64,000 bases of DNA from assembly GCA_039793685.1 (NCBI GenBank), contig JBDRAL010000012.1, positions 62,001 to 126,000 of the forward strand. Direction: 5' to 3'. Under the pieces are notes generated by a model that was not told the origin of the DNA, did not search any database, and worked only from the letters and a program-made list of their open reading frames with translations. The DNA is from JAAFHI01 sp039793685. Its GTDB lineage: Bacteria > Acidobacteriota > Blastocatellia > Chloracidobacteriales > Chloracidobacteriaceae. Shown here one piece after another: positions 17,122-24,759 of this stretch. A program made the position numbers and the translations under genes. Position 1 is the stretch's first letter. Each line of letters begins with the position of its first letter.

Positions 17122-19887
17122 ATGCCGACCGCGCCACGTCACCTTTCCTTCAGCCGCGAACGCCGTTTCGTTCGGCTCAGACTTCAATTTTTCACACTAT
17201 TCACCCTCATTCTCGTCGGAGGGTTCACGCAAGCCGCGTCAGCGGCGGGGACCTTCACCGTCACCACCACCGCCGATTCCGGGCCGGGCAGTCTGCGCGA
17301 CGCCATCGCGCAGGCCAACGCCGCATCAGGAGGAACGATTGATTTCAACCTCCCGCTGCCCGCCGTCCTCAATCTTCAATCGGCCCTGCCGACCGTCACG
17401 AGCGACGTTTCCATCGTCGGTCCGGGCGCGAACCGGCTGACGGTTTCGGGCAACGGAACATTTCGAATCCTCGATGCCACCGGCGCGGGGGTTGACCTTT
17501 CGCTTTCCGGGCTGACCTTCACGAACGGCTTCGCCACGTCGAACATCAACGCGGCGGCCATCGAATTCAACGGCGCGGGAATTTTAAGCGCCACCGAGTG
17601 CCAGTTTTCCGGGAACGCCGGAAGCAACTCGTTCCAGGGCGTTTTCTATTCGAACGCGGCGACGGAACTGCGCTTTTACGGCTGCGCCATCGTCGGCAAT
17701 TCGATTTCCGGACTGGTTGCGGAATCCACGCCGGTGAATCTGGTCAACACGACCGTCGGCAACAACGCCCGGGGCGTGAGTGTCCGCAGTCAGGGAGCCT
17801 GTTCGCTGGTCAACTGTTCCATCGTCAACAACCGTCCGGGGATCGGCTTTACCTGCGGAAACATCGCCGCCGTGACGATGACCAACACCCTGCTTTTCAA
17901 CAACGGCTTCAATCTCGGGCGGATCGACTCGGCGACGCTGGTTTCCGGTGGCGGCAATCTCATTGGAGATTCCACCTTCAGCGCCTTCACGACGCCGAAT
18001 CCCGCCGACATCGTCCCGCCCACCGCGCTTTCACTGAGCATCGCGGCCCTCGAATACAACGGCGGGCCGACGCTGTCCTACGCGCAACTGCCGGGAAGCA
18101 TCGGCATCAACGCGGGTGTCAACGCCGCGATTACCAACCCGCCCTTTCCCGGACCGCCGTTCAACGACCAGCGCGGCACGGGCTTTCCGCGGATCGTCGG
18201 CGGTACGGTGGACATCGGGGCCTATGAAGTTCAACCGCCGGTCGCCGCCGTCGTCACCAACACGAACGATTCCGGACCGGGCAGCCTCCGCGACGCCGTC
18301 ACCCAGGCCAACATCTTTTCGGGAACGATTACCTTCAATCTGCCGCTTCCGGCAACCATCACCCTTCAATCGGCCCTGCCCGTGTTGAACCGAAACATCA
18401 CGATCACCGGTCCGGGCGCGAACCAGCTCACCATCCGCCGCGATTCCGCGCCTGAAACGCCCGCGTTTCGTCTGATTCAGGTTTCAAACGGATTTTCGGT
18501 CACGCTGACGGGCCTCACCCTTTCAAACGGCCTCATCATGAACGATTCCGGCGGCGCGATTCTCAATTCCGGCACGCTCACCCTGAACCAGTGCGCCATC
18601 ACCGGAAGCCAGGCGACGCTCGGCGGCGGCATCTACAGCTTCGGGCCGCTCACCCTGAACGGCTGCGTCATTTCCGGCAACACCGCCGACGCCGGGGGCG
18701 GGTTGCTCCCGCTGGCCGATGTCACGCTGGACGGCTGTTCGGTTGAAAACAATGTCGGCACATTCGGCGGCGGCGGGATGATCATGTCGTTCAACACGGG
18801 TGTCATTCGCAATTCCACCTTCAGCGGCAATACCGGTGGCGACGGCGGCGGCGCGATCCTCAACGACACGGCCACGCTGACCATGACCAACTGCACCGTC
18901 GCTGGAAATACCGCCACCGGCCTGGGCTTTGGCGGCGGGCTTTTGAACTCGACCATCGGCCAGCCCGCCTCCGTCACGCTGACCAACTGCACCTTTACCG
19001 ACAACGTGTCGAGCGATCCGGCGAATGGAACCTCGGTCTGCACGATTTTCTACCCGGAATCGCGCCCGTCGCGGCCTGGAACGGCGCTCTGGCGGAGGAA
19101 CCTCCCGGCGGTGAAGGTCGTCCGCAACACGACCGGCGACGGCGCGAACACCTGCTACCGCAACACGATCTTCAACGGCGCGGGCGCGCAGGTCGCGGCC
19201 TTCCCGTTGGGCGGCACCGCCGTCAACCTCTCGCTCGGCAACAATCTTTCAAACGACGGCACCGGGAATCTCACGGCGACCGGCGACCTTCCGAACACCA
19301 CTCCGCAACTCGGCTCGCTCGCGTTCAACGGCGGTCCGACCCGGACCTGCGCCCTGATTGTCGGCAGCCCCGCCATCGACGCCGGATTCGACACGACGCA
19401 ATCGCCCTACAACCTCTCGAACGACCAGCGCGGCGCTGGTTTTCCGCGAAAGGTCGGGTCGGCGGTTGACATCGGGGCGTACGAATTCACCCCGCCCAAC
19501 CTCGTCAACTCGCTGGTCAGCCTTTCGATTACCTCGGTCGCGGTCCAGCCCGCCACCTGCGGCGCACAGGGGTATTCCAACGACCTCGTCCTCACCGGGA
19601 CGCTGACCAACATTTCAACCGACACGCTGTCGAACCTCGGATTTCAGGTGATTGAAATCAGTCCGGCCAACGGTACGCCGCCGCCGGTCCCCTTCCGGCT
19701 GATTTCGGCGGATGGCGCGACCTGCACGTCCGGCGGACTGGCCGGGGCCGTTCAAAGCCTTCCCGCGAACGTCACCCTCGCGCCGGGCCAAAGCGTACCG
19801 GTGACCTTCATCATCGCCGCGCCTTCGATGCGCCGATTCCGGTTCTTCCTGAACGTGCTCGGCCAAACCGATTTGCTCAAAAAATAA
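17122..19887 (+). CDS. exported right-handed beta-helix protein with two choice-of-anchor-Q repeats
   Basis: A 921-residue protein. AGGAGG precedes ATG 17122; the longer ORF to 16798 crosses the promoter region. A hydrophobic N-terminal signal (FFTLFTLILVGGFTQAASA) is followed by two tandem beta-helix units. Each opens with a form of NDSGPGSLRDAVTQAN and closes with NDQRGTGFPR, then VDIGAYE, the choice-of-anchor-Q signature. Coils carry repeated short motifs such as LTMTNCTVAGNTA. The last 125 residues form a separate module shared with the 22137 gene. It is likely surface-exposed and possibly adhesive or polysaccharide-binding. Three consecutive exported genes suggest a surface-protein operon. 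Confidence 0.85.
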   Translation: MPTAPRHLSFSRERRFVRLRLQFFTLFTLILVGGFTQAASAAGTFTVTTTADSGPGSLRDAIAQANAASGGTIDFNLPLPAVLNLQSALPTVTSDVSIVGPGANRLTVSGNGTFRILDATGAGVDLSLSGLTFTNGFATSNINAAAIEFNGAGILSATECQFSGNAGSNSFQGVFYSNAATELRFYGCAIVGNSISGLVAESTPVNLVNTTVGNNARGVSVRSQGACSLVNCSIVNNRPGIGFTCGNIAAVTMTNTLLFNNGFNLGRIDSATLVSGGGNLIGDSTFSAFTTPNPADIVPPTALSLSIAALEYNGGPTLSYAQLPGSIGINAGVNAAITNPPFPGPPFNDQRGTGFPRIVGGTVDIGAYEVQPPVAAVVTNTNDSGPGSLRDAVTQANIFSGTITFNLPLPATITLQSALPVLNRNITITGPGANQLTIRRDSAPETPAFRLIQVSNGFSVTLTGLTLSNGLIMNDSGGAILNSGTLTLNQCAITGSQATLGGGIYSFGPLTLNGCVISGNTADAGGGLLPLADVTLDGCSVENNVGTFGGGGMIMSFNTGVIRNSTFSGNTGGDGGGAILNDTATLTMTNCTVAGNTATGLGFGGGLLNSTIGQPASVTLTNCTFTDNVSSDPANGTSVCTIFYPESRPSRPGTALWRRNLPAVKVVRNTTGDGANTCYRNTIFNGAGAQVAAFPLGGTAVNLSLGNNLSNDGTGNLTATGDLPNTTPQLGSLAFNGGPTRTCALIVGSPAIDAGFDTTQSPYNLSNDQRGAGFPRKVGSAVDIGAYEFTPPNLVNSLVSLSITSVAVQPATCGAQGYSNDLVLTGTLTNISTDTLSNLGFQVIEISPANGTPPPVPFRLISADGATCTSGGLAGAVQSLPANVTLAPGQSVPVTFIIAAPSMRRFRFFLNVLGQTDLLKK

Positions 19888-19906
19888 ACGGCAGCAACGG
19901 CAACAG

Positions 19907-19982
19907 CAGCCTGACCGTCAGGGAGGGCTGTCTTTTCAAATTGTTTGTAGAAAAAAGACAGCCCTCCCTGACGGTCAGGCTG
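19907..19982. terminator. perfect 30-bp inverted repeat (hairpin) between beta-helix and S74 genes
   Basis: Arms 19907-19936 and 19953-19982 are exact reverse complements over 30 nt with a 16-nt loop. The core is GCCTGACCGTCAGGGAGG, and the loop side of each arm is TCTTTT/AAAAGA. Each arm contains its own near-palindrome CCTGACCGTCAGG. It starts 19 nt after the stop. It could act as a terminator or attenuator, but its length and perfection also fit a mobile palindromic repeat. Confidence 0.8.
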
Positions 19983-20016
19983 CCGTAGTACTTCACTCAC
20001 AAAAAGGAGCGCTGAA

Positions 20017-22140
20017 ATGAAACCGACCGCTTTTCTCGTTCCCGTTCGCAAAACCCTGCTGTTTTTCGTTGCCTTGTGGCTCACCGGCCTCGCGGCGTAC
20101 GCGCAGGGACCGACGGCTTTTACTTACCAGGGACGCCTGAACGACGCGGGCCAGCCCGCAACCGGCAGTTACGATCTGCAATTCACCCTGTATGACGCCG
20201 CCGCCAACGGCGCGGTCATCGCCGGACCACTGACCATCGAGGACCTCGCCGTCACCGGCGGCGTCTTCACGACTTCCCTCGATTTCGGCTCGACCGTCTT
20301 TACCGTCAACGGCGACCGGTTTCTCGAAATCGCCGTCCGGCCCGGCGCGTCAACCGGAAGTTTCACCACGCTCGCCCCGCGCCAGCGACTGACGGCGACG
20401 CCCTACGCCGTACGAAGTCTGACCGCCGACAACGCCACGACCGCAACCACCGCCCAGACGGCGACCACGGCGACCAACGCCGCGCAACTCGGCGGCGTCG
20501 CGGCGGGACAGTTCGTCCAGACGGGCGACGCGCGCCTGAGTGACGCACGCAACCCGCTGCCCGGCAGTTCAGACTACATCCAGAACAACTCAACCCCGCA
20601 GATCGCGAATTTCAGCGTCACCGGGACCGGCTCCGTCGGCGGCAATTTTTCGGCCTTCCGCGTGAATTCCCTTTCGGAATACACCATCGGCGGAGAGCCG
20701 ATCCTCGTTCCGTCGGGCAACGCCAACCTCCGCGTGGGTTTTAATACCGGCGCGTCAGTCATTCTCGGCGCTGGAAACTCGTTTTTCGGCAACCGAAGCG
20801 GGAACCAGACCGTTTTCGGCAACAATAATTCCTTTTTCGGAAGACTGTCCGGCGCGGTCAACACCGACGGCTCGGACAACACCGTCATGGGCGCGAACGC
20901 CGCTCCGAGAACAACAACCGGAAACCGCAATACCTTCGTCGGAAGCGGTTCCGGGTTCGCCAATACGACGGGCAGCAACAACACTTTCATCGGATTCAAC
21001 ACCGGAAGCGGCGGATTATCGGATCTGACCTTTGCCACGGCCCTCGGGGCCGAGGCGCAGGTCGCGACCAGCAACACGGTGGTCCTCGGAAGAAGCGCGG
21101 ATCAGGTCCAGATTCCCGGTAGCCTCCTGGTCTCGGGAACGGTTAACGGCACGTTCAATGTGGCCGGAACGATCTCGGCGACGACCGTCACCGGCGCGGC
21201 GCTGGTTTCGGGAACACGCATCAACAGCGGACAGGAATACGCCATCGACTCGTTCACCGTCATGGGCCAGATTCGCAACAACTTCTACTTCGGCGGCGGA
21301 ACGCCCAGCGCGCTTTCGACCTCGACCGGCGGCAACAACCTGCTCGTCGGCTCGGCGGCGGGGGCGGGGTTGACCACCGGGAACGACAACGCCCTGTTCG
21401 GAAAATCCTCTGGGTCAAATCTGACGACCGGAACTGAAAACACGTTCGTGGGGAACGGCTCCGGATTTTCCAACTCGTCCGGCAGCCACAACACGTTCAT
21501 CGGTTTCAACGCCGGAAGCGGTAGTTTTTCGAATCTGAACTACGCCACGGTCATCGGGGCCGACGCGCAGGTTTCCACCAGCAACACCATCCAGCTCGGT
21601 CGCGGAAACGGCGCGGATCAGGTTATCGCGCCCGGCCCATTCAACTTCCGGAACAACACCCTGATGGTTGACCCGACGACCGGAAACGTCGGCATCGGGC
21701 TTTCCAATCCGGGACAGAAACTGCACGTCAACGGGATCGTCCGCGCGCTCAACTTCACCACCACTTCCGACGAACGCTTCAAAACCGAAATTCGGACGAT
21801 TTCCGGCGGCCTCGATCTCGTTCTCAAATTGCGCGGAGTGACGTTTTTCTGGAAACCGGAATTTCTCCGGACGGCCAACGCGCCCAACATCCGCAATTTC
21901 GGCTTTATCGCGCAGGAAGTCGAAAAGGTCCTGCCGGAACTGGTCTTCACCGCGCCGGACGGCACGAAGTCGGTCGCCTACGCCAACATCGTGCCCGCGC
22001 TCGTCGAGGCGACCAAGGAACAGCAGACCCGGATTGAAACGCAGCAAAAACAGATCGAGGCCCTGCAACGCGAAATCAAGGAACTGAAGGCAATCGTCAA
22101 GGCGATGAAGCCGAAAACGGAAGGGAGCGACCGCCGATGA
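20017..22140 (+). CDS. exported fibre-like protein with C-terminal peptidase S74 (intramolecular chaperone) domain
   Basis: A 707-residue protein, AAGGAG before the ATG. The signal peptide ends near LAAYAQG. The N-terminal beta-sandwich begins FTYQGRLNDAGQPATGSYDL, common in large secreted proteins of Acidobacteria and Verrucomicrobia. The middle is built of trimeric-adhesin-like repeats such as NTFVGSGSGFANTTGSNNTF, given twice with about 180 residues between copies. The S74 domain (about 590-690) has the autocleavage Ser/Lys motif TSDERFK and GFIAQEVEKVLPEL, followed by a coiled coil (QTRIETQQKQIEALQREIKE). Trimerisation with self-cleavage is expected from the family. The stop overlaps the next start (ATGA). 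Confidence 0.88.
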   Translation: MKPTAFLVPVRKTLLFFVALWLTGLAAYAQGPTAFTYQGRLNDAGQPATGSYDLQFTLYDAAANGAVIAGPLTIEDLAVTGGVFTTSLDFGSTVFTVNGDRFLEIAVRPGASTGSFTTLAPRQRLTATPYAVRSLTADNATTATTAQTATTATNAAQLGGVAAGQFVQTGDARLSDARNPLPGSSDYIQNNSTPQIANFSVTGTGSVGGNFSAFRVNSLSEYTIGGEPILVPSGNANLRVGFNTGASVILGAGNSFFGNRSGNQTVFGNNNSFFGRLSGAVNTDGSDNTVMGANAAPRTTTGNRNTFVGSGSGFANTTGSNNTFIGFNTGSGGLSDLTFATALGAEAQVATSNTVVLGRSADQVQIPGSLLVSGTVNGTFNVAGTISATTVTGAALVSGTRINSGQEYAIDSFTVMGQIRNNFYFGGGTPSALSTSTGGNNLLVGSAAGAGLTTGNDNALFGKSSGSNLTTGTENTFVGNGSGFSNSSGSHNTFIGFNAGSGSFSNLNYATVIGADAQVSTSNTIQLGRGNGADQVIAPGPFNFRNNTLMVDPTTGNVGIGLSNPGQKLHVNGIVRALNFTTTSDERFKTEIRTISGGLDLVLKLRGVTFFWKPEFLRTANAPNIRNFGFIAQEVEKVLPELVFTAPDGTKSVAYANIVPALVEATKEQQTRIETQQKQIEALQREIKELKAIVKAMKPKTEGSDRR

Positions 22141-23021
22141 AATACCCGTACGGATTTTTTCTCCGTCCGGGCGTGGCGCTGCTCGCCGGAGTGCTGCTTC
22201 TCGGACTTTCGGGAACGGCGCGGGCGCAGGCTTCGGGCGGTCCCTTTCAAATCACCAAATCCGTCACCGCGGGCGGCGGCGGAAAATCGCAATCCACGAA
22301 TCTCGCCCTGGAAGGAACGGTCGGCCAACCGGCGGCGGGAGCGGTGGGCGGCGGAACCTACACGCTGGCCGGGGGCTTTCACGCGCCGGAGAAGCAGGCG
22401 GGCTGCCAGTTCGCCCTGTCTCCGAACGCGGGCACGGCCCCGGCGGCGGGTGGTTCCGTCGCTTTCACCGTCATCACCGACCCCGGCTGTACCTGGAGCG
22501 CTCAAAGTACGGTCGGCTGGGCCACCGTCACCACCGGCGCGACCGGCAGCGGAACGGGAATCGTCACGCTGACCGTTCAACCCAACTCCGGCCCGCCGAG
22601 AAGCGGCACCGTCACGGCGGCCGGGCTGCTTTTCAATCTTTCACAGGCGGGAATCGTCAATGACTCCGTGTCGGTGACGGTCTCCGCGCCGACCGTCCGG
22701 CCCGCGACCTGCGCGGCAAATGGATACGCGGCCGATGTACTCCTCACCGCCACGCTCACCAACACCGGCGCGGTTCCGCTATCGAACCTCGCCTTTCAGG
22801 TTCTTGAAATCGGTCCGGCCAACGGGACGGCTCCGCCCCTGCCCTTCCGGTTGATTTCGGCGGACGGCGCGACCTGTACGACCGGCGGCCTCGCGGGGTC
22901 GTTTCAAAGCCTGCCGCCGAACGTCACCCTTGCGCCGGGTCAAAGCGTCGAGGTGACCTTCACCATCGCCGCGCCATTGCTTCGCCGCTTCCGGTTTCTG
23001 GTTTCGGTCACAGGCCGGTAA
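22137..23021 (+). CDS. exported BACON-like domain protein with the shared C-terminal module
   Basis: A 294-residue protein coupled to the S74 gene by ATGA. The signal peptide (VALLAGVLLLGLSGTARAQ) is followed by a short region (SVTAGGGGKSQSTNLALEGT) typical of acidobacterial surface proteins. Residues about 95-170 form a BACON-type beta-sandwich: GCTWSAQSTVGWATVTTGAT, GIVTLTVQPNSGPPRSGTVT and a closing strand ending in SQAG. The C-terminal 120 residues repeat the module at the end of the 17122 protein (RPATC, LISADGATCTTGGLAG, LAPGQSVEVTFTIA). BACON domains often bind glycans or mucin; here that is only inference. Confidence 0.82.
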   Translation: MKYPYGFFLRPGVALLAGVLLLGLSGTARAQASGGPFQITKSVTAGGGGKSQSTNLALEGTVGQPAAGAVGGGTYTLAGGFHAPEKQAGCQFALSPNAGTAPAAGGSVAFTVITDPGCTWSAQSTVGWATVTTGATGSGTGIVTLTVQPNSGPPRSGTVTAAGLLFNLSQAGIVNDSVSVTVSAPTVRPATCAANGYAADVLLTATLTNTGAVPLSNLAFQVLEIGPANGTAPPLPFRLISADGATCTTGGLAGSFQSLPPNVTLAPGQSVEVTFTIAAPLLRRFRFLVSVTGR

Positions 23022-23032
23022 GGAAATGGAAA

Positions 23033-23115
23033 ATGGACAATTGACAGTGGACAATTGACAATGAAAAACCGGTTTGTTCCTTCACTGTCAACTGTCCATT
23101 GTCAATTGTCCATTG
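23033..23115. repeat. heptamer inverted repeat, TGGACAATTGACAG family, copy 2
   Basis: The left arm is TGGACAA/TTGACAG/TGGACAA/TTGACAA and the right arm is its reverse complement, with a spacer of about 20 nt. It lies between convergent genes, 11 nt after the stop of the 22137 gene and 8 nt before the stop of the 23123 gene, so it could terminate both transcripts. Confidence 0.88.
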
Positions 23116-23122
23116 CCCCTGC

Positions 23123-23536
23123 TCAGGCTCGCGCGAGTGTCGTCCGGCGCTGCGCGACCAGTCCGCGCCATTCGGCGACGGCCAATCCCGCCACAATCAG
23201 CGCCTGCCCGACGACGAAGATGTTCCCCATCGTGTTGGCCTTCAGAAATCCCGCCTCGATGGCGACGATGCACTCCACAACGTAGATCGCGTTGAGCACG
23301 ACGACCGCCCACGCAGCCCCGCGCGGGATTTCAGGTCGCGTGGCAATCCAGGCGACAAACGCGACGAACGGGAAAAACGCGAGGCCCCCGTAAAACAGGA
23401 GCGGCTCAGGGAGGTTGAACAGATTCGCCATTGGTCCCGCCGCGGCGGTCATGAGAATCGCGCTGAAAAAACTCGCGGTGGCGTCCGTCAGCAGGGCATA
23501 TTTGAGAAGGTTGGAGGAGGTGGCGGTGGTGTTCAT
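23123..23536 (-). CDS. four-helix membrane protein, unknown
   Basis: A 137-residue protein with four predicted transmembrane helices (ATASFFSAILMTAAAG, LLFYGGLAFFPFVAFVAW, AAWAVVVLNAIYVVECIVAI and NIFVVGQALIVAGLAV). AAGGAG precedes the start on the minus strand. It is divergent from the XRE/MmyB regulator at 23671 and shares its promoter region, the classic arrangement of a regulator and its target. I do not recognise the family with confidence. Confidence 0.75.
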   Translation of the reverse strand: MNTTATSSNLLKYALLTDATASFFSAILMTAAAGPMANLFNLPEPLLFYGGLAFFPFVAFVAWIATRPEIPRGAAWAVVVLNAIYVVECIVAIEAGFLKANTMGNIFVVGQALIVAGLAVAEWRGLVAQRRTTLARA

Positions 23537-23586
23537 GTGGAAGCTCCTTTGAAAGTGTGATGCCGCCAGCTTCCACGTTTTCGGAC

Positions 23587-23634
23587 GGCCCGGCGATTAA
23601 CCCGGAGGTAATTGAATCGCCGCCGCGCCGGGCC
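23587..23634. promoter_or_regulatory. nested dyad in divergent promoter, possible operator
   Basis: In the 134-nt gap between the membrane protein and the XRE regulator, GGCCCGGCG (23587-23595) is mirrored by CGCCGGGCC (23626-23634). Inside it, GGCGATT (23592-23598) is mirrored by AATCGCC (23615-23621). This is a plausible binding site for the adjacent regulator, but no footprint or second copy supports it. Confidence 0.4.
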
Positions 23635-23670
23635 TACCCTGCCCCTCTCAATTTCGCGCCGGAGATTCCC

Positions 23671-24474
23671 ATGGAACAAATCACCGCCACTTCCCGCCCG
23701 TTCGGCGACCATCTTCGCGAATGGCGGACCCGCCGCCGGATGAGCCAGCTCGATTTTTCGCTCGAAGCCGAAATTTCGCAAAAACACCTGAGTTTCATCG
23801 AAAGCGGACGCTCCACGCCGAGCCGCGACATGGTGATTCACCTCTCCGAACGCCTCGACATTCCGCTGCGCGAGCGGAATACGCTGCTGCTCGCCGCCGG
23901 GTACGCCCCGATGTACCTCGCGCGCTCCATCGACGATCCGTCGCTCAAGCCCGCGCTCGAAGCGATTCATCTGATTCTGAAAAGCCACGAGCCGTTCCCC
24001 GCCATCGCCCTCGACCGCCATTGGAACATCATCGCCCACAACGCCGCGGTGGCGATGTTTCTCAACGACGTGACCGATCCGGAATTGTTGAACCCGCCCG
24101 TCAACGTCATGCGGCTGAGCCTGCACCCCGGCGGGCTTGGAACCCGCGTCCACGGACTGGCGGCGTGGCGACAGCATGTCTTCGAACGACTCAAGCACCA
24201 GATCGCGCTGACCGCCGACCCGGTTCTCGTACAACTGCTCGCGGAGCTTCAGTCGTACCCCTGCCCGGAGGAAAAGGAATCGGGACACCCGATGCAGGTC
24301 GATCCGTCGGAGGTTTTCGTCAAGTTCACGGTCGATCTCAGCCTCGGGCGGCTGTCGTTCTTCTCGACCATCACGGTTTTCGGGACGCCCATCGACGTCA
24401 CGCTTTCCGAAATCGCACTCGAAACCTTTTTCCCCGCCGACGAGGAAACCCGCCGCCTGATTCAGGGCAAATAG
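23671..24474 (+). CDS. XRE-family regulator with MmyB-like ligand-binding domain
   Basis: A 267-residue protein. The N-terminal HTH (about 10-65) reads LREWRTRRRMSQLDFSLEAE and ISQKHLSFIESGRSTPSR. The C-terminal MmyB-like PAS-type domain (about 95-265) shows PFPAIALDRHWNIIAHNAAV and VNVMRLSLHPGGL, then FFSTITVFGTPIDVTL and LETFFPAD. Homologues bind fatty acids or similar small ligands. ATG 23671 was chosen because it starts the HTH; the longer ORF covers the promoter. It probably autoregulates and controls the divergent membrane protein. Its TAG stop overlaps a GTCTGGA repeat. Confidence 0.9.
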   Translation: MEQITATSRPFGDHLREWRTRRRMSQLDFSLEAEISQKHLSFIESGRSTPSRDMVIHLSERLDIPLRERNTLLLAAGYAPMYLARSIDDPSLKPALEAIHLILKSHEPFPAIALDRHWNIIAHNAAVAMFLNDVTDPELLNPPVNVMRLSLHPGGLGTRVHGLAAWRQHVFERLKHQIALTADPVLVQLLAELQSYPCPEEKESGHPMQVDPSEVFVKFTVDLSLGRLSFFSTITVFGTPIDVTLSEIALETFFPADEETRRLIQGK

Positions 24475-24661
24475 TCTGGAGTCGCGAGTCTGGAGTCTGG
24501 AGTCAAAAAAAACGTGCCACCGGTATGGAAACCCGACCGCGAGGGAGGGTACGCGCGCCCGGAAAAGCCTTCCCGATTGTTGAAACTTTAAAGATTCATT
24601 CATCGTACGCGCGCGATCCTATTAATACATGTCGTTGTTGGAGCGCGCGCTTCCAGCGCGC
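24473..24661. repeat. single-arm GTCTGGA heptamer repeat plus GCGC hairpin element
   Basis: 24473-24504 is GTCTGGA/GTCGCGA/GTCTGGA/GTCTGGA/GTC and begins in the TAG stop of the XRE gene. No complementary arm follows, unlike the other copies. Further on, GGGTACGCGCGC and CGTACGCGCGCG lie about 60 nt apart in direct orientation. GGAGCGCGCGCTTCCAGC starts at 24640, a dispersed hairpin element seen again near 31690, 41678, 44361, 46014 and 46110. No gene is seen between 24475 and 24759. Confidence 0.8.
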
Positions 24662-24759
24662 TTTTCCGTGATGGCGCGTTTCGGTGAAAAACGCAGTAGA
24701 CTGTTCATCACGCCGGGGCCGCGCTTGTCCCGCCGGAATTCTCCGAGACGAGACGCCAG

